DNA from: Coriolopsis trogii
Lineage: Eukaryota > Basidiomycota > Agaricomycetes > Polyporales > Polyporaceae
NCBI GenBank assembly: GCA_020543525.1
Contig: JAHYIO010000006.1
Span: forward strand, 682,001-746,000
DNA length: 64,000 bases
Reading direction: 5' to 3'
Shown here: piece by piece, positions 10,715 to 23,479 of the stretch
How the letters are laid out: each line of letters opens with the position of its first letter
How positions within the stretch are numbered: the first letter of the stretch is position 1
Program-made: the position numbers and the translations under genes
The notes under the pieces: generated by a model
The model's input: the letters and a program-made list of their open reading frames with translations, nothing else
Told to the model about the DNA's origin: nothing
The model's database searches: none

Positions 10715-12890
10715 TCATGGTGTATAGCGGAAGTTTGGTGCCTGCACCAGGACGAAGGACCAATCAGCCTCAGCGTCGAACCACACGAACAATAACCCGT
10801 ACCTTGTCAGCAAGCTCAGACGTGTCGACGGACGCGTTGTAGACAGGTCGGCCGTATACTCGGTCCCTCCGCCTATTCTCCGCGCGATACGACACCTGCA
10901 ACACGAGGTTGCGTGAGCGGAACACGCGGCAAAGGCAAGGCGGAGAGTTACCGTCAAGACGACAGCGACGATAACAGCTAGGAAGTCAAGTCCGCAAATC
11001 ACCGCAAAGCCCTTGCTGCGTGGTACGTACACGTTCAGCACCCACGGAGAAAGACGACTGAGCCGGCTCACAGATATCGCGGACCCTCCGTTGCTGGGAA
11101 TAGATGCGAGCCAAGGACGCTACCGCATTGGCCGATGATCATATACAAAGGCATGCCCGTAGCCTTCTTCGTCTCGGAACCTAGATTATGAGTGACTGGA
11201 GAGATCTGTTAGGCAGGTAGGATCCCGCCAACACGAAGGCAGTGCCTCACACCATGCGATGATCACTCCGATAGCGACGTATGTTCCACTTGTGATACAG
11301 AACGTCGCAAAATACCGAACATGCTCGTTGGCGGGAACTGCGAGAAGCAGTCTACGGCCGAGCGCGTTGCCAGGATCAGCATCTGGCAACTCGAACTCTA
11401 ACAATGCGGAGCTCACGTACACGTAGCCTACGGCACCCACGGTGCTCGCGCCCGCAACAAACGGTCCTCGGTTTTGAAACTTGTCGGTCGTGTATGACAC
11501 AATACATAGCACGCCCGCGGCCACAGCGTACGGGGGTACGGTGAGTAGTTGTGCGAAGGCATTGGCTGTTGATGATTGAGCCCTCAGTACCTATTCAACC
11601 CCATGATCGCAAAGGTATGCCACGTACTAAACCCGAAGGTGGTAATGATAGTCGGCAGGAAGGCCGCAATTGAAGCTGCAGCCGTGTTCGCGGCGAAGAA
11701 GATAATCCCAGCTGCGTAAATCTATATCTCGTGAGCTCAAGAAATCATGCGAGGTCTCCTCTATAATTCGTACCCTCCAATCCTTGAATGCCGCCCATAC
11801 ATGTCCTGCAAGACCAGGCGACTTATATAAGTCAGATGATCGCCAGATCCCCATCCACTCACTCCTCTGTAGCATTCTGCCGACGTCAGCCTTCGTGCCT
11901 CGATTCATCCTCTCCAGTGCGAGCTCGCGCTCCCTCTCGTTGAAGATGCTCGTCTCCTCCGGTCGGTTCGGCAACACCCACATGGCTACCAGCCCAGCAA
12001 GGACAGAGGGCAGACCCTCGACAAGGAACAACAACTTCCAGTTCGGGATCGCAGCGTGAACGTGTTGGATCCCGAACGCTATCAAACCTCCGAACGCGCC
12101 CGCAACAGCAGCGAAACCAAAGTAGTACGCCAGTCGCAGCCCAATCTCTTCTCGAGTGTAGAACAGCGCTACGGAGCGCTATCGCTGGTGAACAATCCGA
12201 CGAAGAGAGGAGGGCGCTGTTGCTCACACATGTATAGGGGTATCCCTGGCGAGAAGCAAGCTTCGAAGACTCCAAGCCCCAGACGGGCAACAAACAGCCC
12301 CGGAAAGTTAAATGCCGTAGCCTAGCTTCGCGTGAGTATAGCAAAAACCAATAGAACTTAAGCAACGACTACGTACCATCAGCACCGAACACACGCCCCA
12401 TCCCACCGCCGCCGTCCCCAGCCACAGCCTTGGAGGGAACAACTTCGACAGAATAGTCGCCGGAATCGGGCAAATGATCTGCATAAACGTGTCTCGAGGT
12501 AACCAGCGAGTACATTGAGCCCAGTTCAGCACTCACGTAAGAGAAGTAGAACGCAGAAGTGACCCAGTCGAACAGCACCCCGGTCGGGTCCCCTCCGAGC
12601 ACGTCCTGCGGGAGTCCCTGTAGCCTCGCGTTGCCCAGATTCGTCCTGTCCAGGTCTAAAGTGCAGAGTCAGCGCGCATTGCAGCTTGTGCTCACGAGAA
12701 ACGACGCACATGCGAAGAGGTAGATGATGCATATTACAGGCATAATACGCATGTCCAGCTTCCGCACGAGTTTCTTCTCCTCGAGGGCCCTCTCGCTTGC
12801 GCAGTACACACTGGGTGCAGAGCCCGACGCCCGGGAGGAGGATGAGCCGAGAGCATTCTCTTCATGGGCGACTTGGTCCTTTTCCTCCAT
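10715..12890 (-). CDS. MFS transporter A, DAL5/allantoate permease family
   Basis: A multi-exon major facilitator of the anion:cation symporter (ACS) family. It starts at ATG 12890 (MEEKDQ) and ends at 10715 with the short terminal exon APNFRYTP. Family segments seen in order: VRKLDMRIMPVICIIYLFA (TM1), DRTNLGNARLQGLPQDVLGGD, ILSKLFPPRLWLG, FYTREEIGLRLAYYFG, AFGGLIAFGIQ, WKLLFLVEG, VLPNRPEET, AFLPTIITTFGF, VRYFATFCITSGTY, HNLGSETKKATG and IGQCGSVLGSHLFP. Twelve membrane helices are expected. Yeast Dal5 carries allantoate, ureidosuccinate and some dipeptides. The substrate here is unknown. It is the outermost of two minus-strand paralogues, and every exon appears intact. Confidence 0.92.
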
Positions 12891-13472
12891 CGGGGAGTTC
12901 AATGTCGCGATCCAGAGGTAGCTAGGAGTGAGGAGACCCGAGGGCTCCATTTCGCCACGGACCTCATATAGTGCATTTATACCCATCTAGTCGACGGACA
13001 CACGGGTTCATCATATGATTGCGAACCTTCAATGTAGGTTCAATGGGTGGCGTACTCTGAACTTCCTGAGAGAGAATGCTTCCGCTAAGTTGACAGCCGT
13101 TAGGCCTTTGGACGGCGGTGCTTGTCAAACAGCGACAGTGTTGCGCAATCCCTCACAGTGATGCGGATACTTAATGGCTCGACGCCGGATCTCACTGGAG
13201 ACGCATGTATGCTGACCAGAGAACGATATGAGACACTGAACTGTGAGGTGTAGAAATGCCAAACTTACCGTGTGAAGCACAAAGTTATTTGCAGATCCAC
13301 GTTCCAAATCCATTGGGCAGCTCACCGGAGAGACACCAAATATACATTACGGGAACTTCTCACCAGTCTATCTCGACAGAACTCTATCGCAAGTTATTGC
13401 AAGAATAGACTACCGCTCTAGGTAGTACACAGCAAGAATGTCGTAGATTCGTGAGCAACATCACGTTGATCA
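12891..13472. other. Intergenic region between transporters A and B
   Basis: About 580 bases with no gene. It carries the promoter of transporter A and the 3' flank of transporter B. No repeat or motif recognised. Confidence 0.45.
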
Positions 13473-15850
13473 TCACGGTACGTAGCGGAAATTAGGGGCC
13501 TGCACGCACGTCAGCGAAACGCCCACAAAGCAAAGCTTTCTAACATACCTTGTCTGCAAGCTCCGTAGTGTCGACCGTAGCATCCGCTATCGGCTTCCCA
13601 TACTTGCGATCCCTCCGCTTGTTCTCGAGACGATAGGACACAGTTAGAAGAACTGCCGCCAAAGCGGCGACGAACTGAAGAGCGCAGGTGACCGCGAATC
13701 CTTTGCTGTGGATTTCAGGGTCTGTCAACAACGTCGACCCTTCACAAGATGGGCGGGTGCTCACATGTAGCGTGGACCGTCGGTTTTGGGATAGATGTGA
13801 GAGCCGAGGACACTGCCACATTGTCCGATGGCCATATACATCGGGATGCCAGTGGCCTTCTTCGTCTCGGAGCCAAGGTTGTGGGCGACTGCGGACGCGG
13901 TCGATTTAATGTCTTCACCCATGAATGGGGTTGTATGTGGTACTTACACCAAGCAATGACGATGCCGATCGTAGTATAAGTCCCACTCGTGATGCAAAAC
14001 GTTGCAAAGTACCGGACATGGTTGTTTGAGGGCACGCTTAGAAGCAGGCTGCGAGAGAGCGGTCAGGTGGAGCGTCATAGATAGGCCTGAAAAGGATGAC
14101 GCACACATAGCCGACGCCTGCGAGCGCACTGACTGCTGCTACGAAGATACCACGGCTTTGCAGACGATCCGATGTGTATGAGTTCAGACACATAAAGACA
14201 GCAGCAACCGCATATGGTGGGACGGTCAGCAGTTGAGCCAGCGCGTTGCCTGTGGTGGTTGGTTAGCCAAGTACACTTCGCTATCGCGATCGAAGGAAGC
14301 TCACTATAGCCAAAGGTCGTGATGATTGTGGGCAAGAACGCTGAGATGGACGCCAGGGCGCAATTAGCACCGAAGTACAGAATGCCCGCTGCGTAGATCT
14401 GCAAAGGACTCTAAGCTCAGACGTCACTCGTGGAGACGTATGAATCTTACCCTCCAGTCCTTGAATGCGGCGAATATATGCGCTATACTCATTGTTAGCG
14501 AGGCCAGCCTAAATGCGCCATGGGGACATACCTTTCTTGACGACACGTCCTGTGTCGGCCTTGATGCCACGATTCGCACGTGCCAGAGCAATCTCACGCT
14601 CCCTCTCGTTGAACATTGTTGTCTCTTCCGGCCGATTGGGAAGGACGACAATACAAAGGAGCCCAATGAGAACGGTTGGAAGACCCTCGATGATGAATAG
14701 CAGCTTCCAGTTCGCGATCGCGGCGTGTACGTGTTGGATACCGAACGCAATCAGACCGCCGAAAGCTCCAGCTATCGCTGCAAAGCCGAACCAATAGGCC
14801 ATGCGCATACCCATCTCCTCCTTCGTATAAAAGAACGCTGTGAGTGCTCTGACGTAAGCTCGAGATCATGATCATAAGACATGCGACAATCACATACACA
14901 TATACAGGGGGATGCCAGGTCCGAAACACGCCTCAAAAACTCCCAGCCCCACGCGGGCAACAAACAGCCCAGCGAAGTTGAAGGCAGTCGCCTGCGTTCA
15001 TGTTATATTGAGATTCCGGGATTGCCATGAGGGGTGTCTCACCATGAGCACGGAACAAATACCCCAGCCTACTGCAGCCAAGCCCAACCATGAGCGAGGA
15101 GGGAAAAGTTTGGACGCGACTGTAGCAGGGATTTGGCAAAGGATCTGAAGTTAAGCGGTCAGAAGCTTTCGTAGGCTGAGTTTCGACAAGATGCAAGTCC
15201 AAAAGTATCCTGGAGTCCATCCCAAATAGGCGGATCAGTCTACTCGAGGGCTCCTTAACGTGGCCTAAACGTCTGCCCAGCCCGACTGGCTGGAAATATT
15301 GAGACGGCGCGCCGACGTCGAGCGCATCGTCCCGAGCACGAAGGTGAGTCAAACTCTAGGCGCCAACCGGAAGGTCGCCTCCCAAGTTCTGAACCGGGTC
15401 TCAGGTAATCCGGGACACGGAGTGAATGTACTCCAACTCGAGGTCCATCCGCTTCACGGCGACAGCACACAGAGAGGATATAATGTACGCACATATGAGA
15501 AGAAAAATGCCGAGTTGACCCAGTCAAAGAGCACTCCCGTAGGATCTCCGTGCAGAATGTCTTGAGGCAGCCCTTGCAGACGTGCGTTCCCAAGATTGGT
15601 CCTATCGAGATCTACGACACGGGACGAATGCATACGTGGGTGTTCCATCGTTGGGATTCTCAGGAGTGCAAACATACTCACAGGCAAAGAGGTACATAAT
15701 GCATGCCATAGGCATAATTCGCATGTCCAGCTTCCGCACCAGCCGCCTCTCCTCCTCCTGCGAGTAGATGGGTCCTTTCGCGATGGGATCGCCGTCGACG
15801 CTTCCAGCCTTCTCCTCGATGGACGCAGGGTTCTTCTCCTCAACAGACAT
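13473..15850 (-). CDS. MFS transporter B, DAL5/allantoate permease family
   Basis: Tandem paralogue of transporter A on the same strand. It starts at ATG 15850 (MSVEEKNPASIEEKAG) and ends at 13473 with the terminal exon APNFRYVP. Conserved segments: VRKLDMRIMPMACIMYLFAC, DRTNLGNARLQGLPQDILHGD, FYTKEEMGMRMAYWFG, WKLLFIIEG, VLPNRPEET, AFLPTIITTFGYS, VRYFATFCITSGTY and IGQCGSVLGSH. Its second intron (about 15145-15492, 348 nt) is several times longer than the 50-60 nt intron at the same place in the paralogues, so about 290 nt have been gained there. No reading-frame damage was seen. It is divergent from the GNAT gene and shares a 463-bp promoter region with it. Plasma-membrane uptake of a small anionic solute or dipeptide is likely. 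The substrate is unknown. Confidence 0.9.
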
Positions 15851-16313
15851 GGTGATGGAGTCGAGTCAAGGGGAAACGACAAGCCGGAGCAACCGTCATC
15901 CTGTCAGGGAGGGTTCACCTGCTCTAAATACTAATTTGTTGGCCCTGTGGACTGGGGCCGGCGTCCGTGGTCATTTGACCGGTCCGTGTAGATCATGAAT
16001 GCAACCGGTCCAATGATGATGCCGTTTGCAGTAGTTATTGAAAATGCAGCGGCAAACGGAAGTGCTGTCCGTTGACTGGCTTGAGCATCCGGACTCAGCT
16101 CCAGCTAGAAGAGGAGAATGTAGCGAGAAACATAGTCAATGCATGACTGGACGTGCGGTTAGACGAGGAGTTCAGGATCGAAATCTGGGGAAGCGTGAGA
16201 AAGCAACATCGGAAGGCCGATCCGGCAGGGTCCGACTGCTCGCTCTATGTAGTGCGCCTACAGCAACTTGCTTCCTACGACGACCATCTGGTACACTTGC
16301 AAGGCTCGCTGAT
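15851..16313. promoter_or_regulatory. Divergent promoter region, transporter B and GNAT
   Basis: 463 bases between two divergently transcribed start codons. The arrangement would allow shared regulation. No binding site is recognised with confidence. Confidence 0.4.
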
Positions 16314-17770
16314 ATGGCTTACTTTATTCGCCCTGCAACGGTTGACGATGTGGTCAGTGGCTAGGAATTTTCTACGATGTTTTCCTGTTCGCTTAATATC
16401 TTGACTTCGTCCAGGACGAGATCCTGCGCTTGGTCATTGATCTCGTATGTGCTCACGAGCCTCAATTGCTTACAACCTTGCTCATCGCTTTGCCTCAGGC
16501 GACATATGAGAAAGAACCGGAGTCCGTGAAAGCCACTCCAGAACTCGTCAGTGCGCTGAAAAAAGCCGCATATGTCGGTCTGACGCTTGCTCCAGTATCG
16601 AAGAAATCTCTTTGAGACGCCCTATGCGCACACGCTACTTGCGGTGGGCGGGTCCCCAGAGTCACCGGGGAAGGTCATCGGCTTGGCGATGTACTTCTTC
16701 AACTACTCCACATGGACTGGGAAGCCCGGCGTATATGTACGCGGTTGCGAACTCCGCCCTGCCGAAGACGCGCTGACCTCGGCTGTCACAGCTTGAGGAC
16801 CTCTACGTCGACCCCGAATATCGGGGCAAGGGCGTTGGAAAGGCGCTCTTTGGCGCACTCGGCCAGGTGGCAGAAGAGAAGGTTACCGCATATTACCTTC
16901 CTTTGTTTCAGCCAAGCGTCTGACCTGAGAGTTCACTAGGACTGCGCTCGGATTGATTGGTCCGTTCTCAAGGTGGGTCGAACATGTCGCTGTCATTGTG
17001 GTTGCCACAAGGGGCATTTCCCCATTTTTGCAGGATAAACATTGTGGGAACATCACTAGAAATGAAATAGTGTTGATGGTGTGTTCTGATTGCAAACATA
17101 CTGCGGATACCGATGTAAAAAATGAACTAATTGCATGATGTTCATGCACTGTTTACCTAGGAGATATACCAGGAACACTCATGATATTTGCACAATATTA
17201 TCTCTGAAAGCATAGGTTGCAACTATGGTGAGAGTATGTTGCAATTTCTCGGTGTGCTTGCAGTCCAAATATGGCATAACAATGCTGTTAATATTGGCGG
17301 TAAACTATCCAGACATTTGGCTAGTATGGGACAGTTTTTTCATAATATTCCCACGTCAAATGGTATGTAGACATTCTTCATATCCATGCCATGTCCCTGC
17401 CCTTAATATTGTAGGTAAGCATGTTGTAAACATACCATATATTTGAAGCCTACTCCTGAAGTGAGTAGGCGAAGGATATTGGCATAAAATCCCTTATTTT
17501 CACCCTTTTTTCTCAGCACACTCATAACACAAGAACTCTGTCAGTATTATTTCATTTCTAGTGATGTTCCCACAATGTTTATCCTGCAAAAATGGGGAAA
17601 TGCCCCTTGTGTGCAGAACCGCGTGTTGATTTCAATGGCAGTGGAACCAGCCGTCCATTGACTTCTATGAAAAGACCCTGGGCGCGAAGCCTATGTCCGA
17701 GTGGGTGGGCATGAGGCTCGAAGGCCCGCAGATTCAGAACTTGCGGAAGTTCCGCGTAACCTCCATTTAA
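16314..17770 (+). CDS. GNAT-family N-acetyltransferase with a transposable element in an intron
   Basis: Seven short exons (16314-16352, 16415-16444, 16499-16546, 16596-16736, 16792-16881, 16940-16972, 17642-17770) splice in frame to 169 residues. It begins MAYFIRPATVDDV. The acetyl-CoA-binding motif A region is LEDLYVDPEYRGKGVGKALF, with the typical R/G-x-x-G-x-G/A loop as RGKGVG. DCARIDWSVLKWNQPSIDFYEKTLGA forms the C-terminal GNAT motif across the last junction. Similar small GNATs (diamine or thialysine acetyltransferase-like) acetylate polyamines or lysine analogues. The substrate here is unknown. The last intron contains a 606-bp inverted-repeat element, so the intron is about 670 nt. 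The ancestral intron was about 60 nt. Splicing may still work but could be less efficient. Confidence 0.88.
17006..17611. mobile_element. Non-autonomous DNA transposon (MITE-like) in a GNAT intron
   Basis: A 606-bp element with perfect 64-bp terminal inverted repeats (17006-17069 and 17548-17611). The ends begin CACAAGGGGCATTTCCCC. It is flanked by a 3-bp direct duplication TGC (17003-17005 and 17612-17614). The interior is AT-rich with no significant open frame, so it must depend on a transposase elsewhere. A 3-bp target duplication with CAC ends would fit a CACTA-like or Harbinger-like family, but the class is not settled. Perfect arms suggest recent insertion. Confidence 0.9.
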
Positions 17771-18333
17771 AATGGGAAGACAAATGCCGAGAAATTGTAT
17801 ACAAGAAGTCTTTCGATGCAAGGATTGTTCAACCGGCCCTTGCGCTAACACTCGCCAATTGAACGGCGAATTTGTGGAGAACGCAATGGTTGGGCTTGAT
17901 GAAGGACTCCCACACGCGGCATGGCAAAGTTGCCCTCCCTGAAGTTTCTAGCATGTGGACGTTGAACGCATCGCGCTTGCACTGCTTTTGTCCTAACACC
18001 ATGCCGCAACGGCTCCGCGTACGCGCCTAAGTTATCGCCTGATGCTCCAGTCGGGATTGGGTTACGGCCTCAACATAGTTGCCAAACGCCGCCCAAAGCT
18101 GCAGCGGCAACGAGCGTCATACCTCATAATGCATCGCTTCCTGGCAGACCGCAGCCTCTCCCCACCGCTCCCGCTATTACCCTGCTGTAGCGCACTGCAA
18201 GACGCTCTCGTATTCGTATGCGCGTGCAACATCAGTCAAACAATGAACCAGGTCGACATGGTAGCCGCCTGCTGCTCAACGTGTTATTTAGGCACACCTG
18301 CGGCTGCCTATTTCTGTCCTCACTTTTCCCTCC
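17771..18333. other. Intergenic region between GNAT and the S53 protease
   Basis: About 560 bases without a gene. It holds the GNAT 3' flank and the protease promoter. No strong motif is seen. Confidence 0.45.
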
Positions 18334-20543
18334 ATGTTCTTCTCAGGAAGACTCATCCTTCAGGTGTCTTTGGTAGTGGCTCGACCCAACCTACTTAGCC
18401 ACAACATGGTCATCCGAAGCGAATTACCTGCCATTCCGTCCGAATACATTCGTCCATCTGTGCCCTCCTTACCCGATGACTTACTGCTGCTCACCCTTGC
18501 TCTGCCACAAGTTAACGAGACAGGATTGCACGCCTCCCTCATGGATGTCAGTAATCCTCACAGCGTCAACTATGGACGTCATCTATCCAAAGCCGAGGTC
18601 CGTCTCCACTGAGTGCCTGTTATTAGGCGTACGTGGTGAACTGACCATTATTACCAGGTCGAACAATTCGTTGCTCCCCGATCGGAGAGCGCGAGGATGG
18701 TGTACGAGTGGCTCGGTGCCAACAACGTCAAGTCCATTTCTCTGTCCCCCGCCGGTGACATTATCGGTCTCGAGATCCCTGTGTCACATGCAAATGATCT
18801 CCTTCATGCCGACTTCGTGCCATATGTGCATGTGTCGACAGGCACCATTATGACGAGGACACTGTCGTACTCCCTCCCAGCTCACCTGCACGAGCATATT
18901 GAGTTCATTTACCCCACAACGCAGTGAGTGCCAAGATGTTCCGTGCCGCGTTCAAACCGCTCATCCACAGTGTCTAGCTTTGGTCACCCATACAGTCGGA
19001 TGAGTGGCTCTCGACGCACTACACACCGGCCGCGTGAGACCGGCGTAGCGTCCTCGTGCGCCAATACCATTACACCCGCGTGTCTGCAGAAACTGTACAA
19101 CATCCCGACAGCGCCTGCTACGGCTTCCAACAACAGCCTGTTCGTCAGCGCTTTCGGTGATGAGATCGCGAGTGAAGAAGACCTGCGTGTAAGCTTTTCC
19201 TTGGGTATTCGCTCCGTCGTGCCCACTCATGAGTCATTTATGACAGAGCTTCCTTACCCAACTGAGGCCTGATTACACACATGGCACATTTGACGTAGTG
19301 GCCTTGAAATTTGCCACATCAAATGAAGGCAAGCCGGGAAGTGAAGCGGTGAGCATGTTTGACATATTGCCACCAACGGTTGTTCTTACCAAATCGTCGT
19401 AGAATGTAGATATCCAGTACGCCGTTGGACTGGCGACGAACGTATCTACCACCTTTATCAAAGCAGGTAGTAGTGGCAATGCGGTCCTCATCTCTGACCT
19501 TTTCGATATGGCGTTGTTCTTATTTTCGTTGGACGAGTTACCGTCAGTGTTCTCGAACAGTTATGTATTCCTAGAGACGGAAGATATCAAGGACATCGCT
19601 AGGTACGTCAATACCGTATAACTACGTGTACTTAGACTCACTGAAACGTAACTATACAGAAAGATCTGCAGCTTATATGCACAGCTTGGGGCACGCGGCA
19701 CTTCTGTCATATTTTCTTCCGGGGATAGCGGGGTTGCCGGAGGGTTTGTGCAACATCAGACTTGCCTTGACGACCGCGAGTTCATGCCAACCTTTCCTTC
19801 TACATGTCCTTAGTGAGCATGCAATTCTATGTGCTGCAATCGGAACTGATGCTGACAACTCCACAGTGTAACCTCCGTCGGTGCAACAGAGGGGATCAAT
19901 CCAGAGGTTGCCGCATCATTCTCCTCAGGGGGGTTCTCGAACTTCTTTTCCCGCCCATCTTACCAGGACGATGTCGTCTCGGGTTACCTGACTGCTCTCG
20001 GAGACACCAACGCTGGCCTGTTCAACACCACCGGACGAGCGTTCCCAGATGTGTCTGCATACGGCAGAAACTACTTGTTTTACATAGAAGGGCAGACCGC
20101 GTCGGAGTATGGGACGAGCGCGTCCACTCCCACGTTCTCGAGTATTGTCGCCCTTCTGAACGACCGACTGCTCGCTGCTGGGAAGAGCAGACTGGGGTTC
20201 TTGAACCCGCTGCTGTATTCGAAGGGCCTGGATGCGTTCAACGACATCACTTCGGGGAGCAATCCGGGCTGTGGTACGGACGGGTTTCCCGCACGACACG
20301 GATGGGACCCGGTGAGTTACTGGCTGTCTTGCATGGGTTTGAAAGTAATTCAGATGAAGTTGTGTTTGTCAGGTGACAGGACTAGGTACTCCAGATTATA
20401 ACAAGTTCATCGCTGCTTTGGGACTGGATATCCCAATTGAGGGTGGGGTTCAGGATAAGGAGAACGGCGCGCCGACGGGCATCTCATCGAATTGGTTCGG
20501 CTTCGCGGTCCCGACGCTATCCCTACTGCTCTTCCTGGGGTGA
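18334..20543 (+). CDS. Secreted sedolisin (peptidase family S53), tripeptidyl-peptidase type
   Basis: A multi-exon acid serine-carboxyl protease. It starts at ATG 18334 with a short hydrophobic signal-like segment (LILQVSLVVA). A pro-domain follows (LMDVSNPHSVNYGRHLSKAEVEQF). The catalytic domain contains SEANVDIQY, carrying the Glu and Asp of the catalytic triad, SSGDSGVAG with the oxyanion Asp, and YGTSASTP with the nucleophile Ser. The end of the fold has NDITSGSNPGCG, WDPVTGLGTPDY. All key residues are present, so it should be active at acid pH outside the cell, releasing tripeptides or cutting internally. The C-terminus ends in a hydrophobic stretch (WFGFAVPTLSLLLFLG) at stop 20541-20543, which may be a GPI-anchor signal. 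It lies between the two transporter pairs, which suggests protein scavenging linked to uptake. Confidence 0.93.
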
Positions 20544-21334
20544 CGGACTGCTACCCTCGTCAGAAGATGCTGCGCCACGCGACTCAGTACCGCGTGTCTT
20601 ATGCGGTATGTGATCAGGTCGAATGCATCATATTGTGGCGACTGATCAGCGTGTCTTCTTTTCAGCAGCTTCATAGGTGCGTCCGCGTGCCGACTCGGAC
20701 GGGCAGTGTCCGAGACCACTCAACCCACCCGCCCATTGCTCCCTAGTCCGCTCCTACGAACCCAGCTATGCATGTCAGTGCCACTATATACACGACTTAC
20801 GTACATTTCTGTGTTGCTAGTGTTGCACCTGTATCCCGCCGTTGCGAGTGTGCATCGGGACGAGGTGCATGTAGAGAGGCGCCTTGCTTATATTTTGGGA
20901 ACCTCCCGGCCCGTCAGATTCCGGTGCTTGTTCTAAGATTGTCAGATTCTTCCAGCGCTTATGAGCTTCCCTCCACCATGTATAGAACGTCCACGCTAGC
21001 TAGTCTGCAGTTCTTGTTCGTCCTTGAGCAATAGATTGGGTTGAGCTTTGACTTGAGTCACTTTACAATTGACTTGGTGAGTTGACGAAACCATATGTAT
21101 CGCAGAGCCCACCTATGACTGCAGGCACAGGAACACCGCGTGCTCGTATTTCTTGCACGTACGAAACCGCAAAAGCGCGTGCGACCGAGCTGCAGGACGA
21201 TGTGAATCTCTGATATGCCCAGGTCCCACCCTTGTGCTTCTCGAGCTTCGTCTCTTCCGTACAAGAATACCTTCTAGCAGTACCGCCTTGCGTCTTTCCT
21301 CCTCCCACAGTGCTATAGCACGGAAGAAACGACG
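20544..21334. other. Intergenic region between protease and transporter C
   Basis: About 790 bases with only short open frames lacking domains. It should contain the protease 3' UTR and the promoter of transporter C. Confidence 0.45.
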
Positions 21335-23479
21335 ATGTCAACGACATATAGCGACAAGGGTACTGACGAGCAGAACACAGTAGGCATACAGGTTGAGCAG
21401 ATATCCCCGGAGATGCAAGAACGTGGGCTCGTATGGAAGCTCGACAAACGCATCATACCCCTCATGTGTACCATGTTCTTCTTCGCGGGTGACTCCCTCA
21501 TACTACTTGAGTACTACCACTCTTCAAGTACTTACTCACCAATACTATACGCAGCATTGAATAGAACGAACCTCGGGAACGCTCGCTTGCAGGGGCTCCC
21601 GCAAGACATCCTGGACGGTGACCCCATGGGTGTACTCTTCGACTGGGCCAATTCCGCGTTCTTCTTCTCATTTGTGAGTAGGGTCTACCGGAATGCTCCA
21701 CATGTCGGCCCTTCTAAGCTCTGCACAGATACTCTGTCAGATCCCCGCGATCTTGATGTCGAAGTTCTGTCCTCCATGTATATGGCTTGGATCCGTTGCT
21801 CTAGGCTGGGGGGTATGCGCCGTCCTCATGGTACGTCCTTCGCCCCCATCCGGAACGATCTACCCACATGTTCTATACGCCGCCTGTAGTCCACTGCGTT
21901 CAACTTTCCTGGCCTGTTTGTCTCCCGTCTCGGCATCGGTGTTTTCGAGGCAGGCTTCAGCCCCTGGTTTCCTTTTTACCTATGTATGTTTTCTCTCGTT
22001 ACTTCATGCGCATACACCGACTCACTTCAAACGCACATAGCATTGTTCTACACTAGAGACGAGATCGGCTTGCGCACGGCGTGCTGGTTTGGTATCGCAG
22101 CAGTTGCCAATGCCTTCGGGGGTCTCATCGCTTTCGGGATCCAACACGCCCATACCTCCATTGCGAACTGGCGCTTGCTATTCATTGTCGAGGGGGTACC
22201 TACGGTGCTGCTTGGAGTGATTGCAGTGAAAGTCTTGCCTAATCGCCCTGAAGAAACCAAGTTCTTGACAGAGGCGGAGCGCGAACTTGCACTTCATCGG
22301 ATGAATCGAGGTTGTAGAGCCGACGTCGGAAGGGGATTGCAAAGAGGTGAGTTCTCGCGTCTCCTTGACCTGGGCCGCATTTAACTGTGATATGTTATTG
22401 TACAGAACACATCTATGCCACGTTCAAGGATTGGAAGGTATGCTAGATCGCCTCATCATATGTCATATTTAGGTGACCAGATTTTCCAGCTATATGCGGC
22501 GGGAATAATGTCTTTTGGCGCGAACTGTGCCGTCGCTGGGATCACCGGTTTCCTACCCACCATCATCACCACCTTCGGCTTCTGTGGGTTGCAGCTCAAC
22601 CGTATAGTGTATCAGCGCTCACGCACCCATAGCGAACGCTCTCGCGCAACTGCTTTCTGTACCGCCTTACGCTGCTGCCGCCGTAGTGCTGTTCATAGCT
22701 GCATACGCCTCAGACCGGCTCCAAAATCGCGGCGTATTCGTTGCGGCGCTCAGCAGCGTGACCGCGGCCGGCTATACGTACGTGAAGCGGCATACGGGAC
22801 ACACGATCATGTTCTGACATGCAAGCTCCCAATGGCGTTCCAGCATACTACTTGCAGTGCCTGGAAACAGCCATGTCCGATACTTTGCGACCTTCTGTAT
22901 CACCATTGGCGCCTACAGCACGGTGGGGCTGCTCATTACATGGTGTGCGTAAATCCTTTTTGATGAGCATGCGGCGACTCACTCACCGATTTGTATGCAG
23001 TTTCGCACAACTTGGGTTCAGAGACGAAGAGAGCAACAGGCACACCTCTCTGGATGGCGATCGGACAATGCGGAGGTGTCCTTGGTTCTCACCTGTTTCC
23101 AGCTACAGAGGGACCACGTTATGTGTGAGCAGTCGATTCACGCATGAAGGACACAATTGATACTAAAAGCCTACTTGAACAGCGAAGGCTTTGCTGTCAC
23201 TTGCGCGCTATCATTGATGACTGCTATCGTGGCATTGCTCCTGTCGGTACGTTGGGATCGCCCCTACAGCCCGAGTCGCTATTGAGCTTGACTGACCACC
23301 TAATCAAGATATTCTATCGAATGGAGAATAGGCGCAGGGACGCGTTATACGGGAAGCCAGTACTGGGTGCACCCGTCGACACCTCTGAACGAGCTGATGA
23401 GGTTAGTCGATGAATACTGTTCCCAATTTGACATGGGATCAACACTTTTCAGGCGCCAGCATTCCGTTATACTCATTGA
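21335..23479 (+). CDS. MFS transporter C, DAL5/allantoate permease family
   Basis: Third paralogue, plus strand. ATG 21335 (MSTTYSDKGTDEQN). The terminal exon APAFRYTH stops at 23477-23479. Segments seen: VWKLDKRIIPLMCTMFFFAG, NRTNLGNARLQGLPQDILDGD, PAILMSKFCPPCIWLG, FYTRDEIGLRTACWFG, WRLLFIVEG, VLPNRPEET, GFLPTIITTFGF, HVRYFATFCITIGAYS, HNLGSETKRATG and IGQCGGVLGSHLFP. The frame can be followed across all short exons including the membrane segment near 22670-22790, so it looks functional. It differs from A and B in TM1 (three consecutive Phe) and in its C-terminal residue (TH instead of TP/VP), and is the most diverged of the four. Confidence 0.9.

Noticed and set aside
16883..17149. Small open frames within the GNAT region
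   Set aside because: They lie in an intron and in the inserted element and have no coding features.
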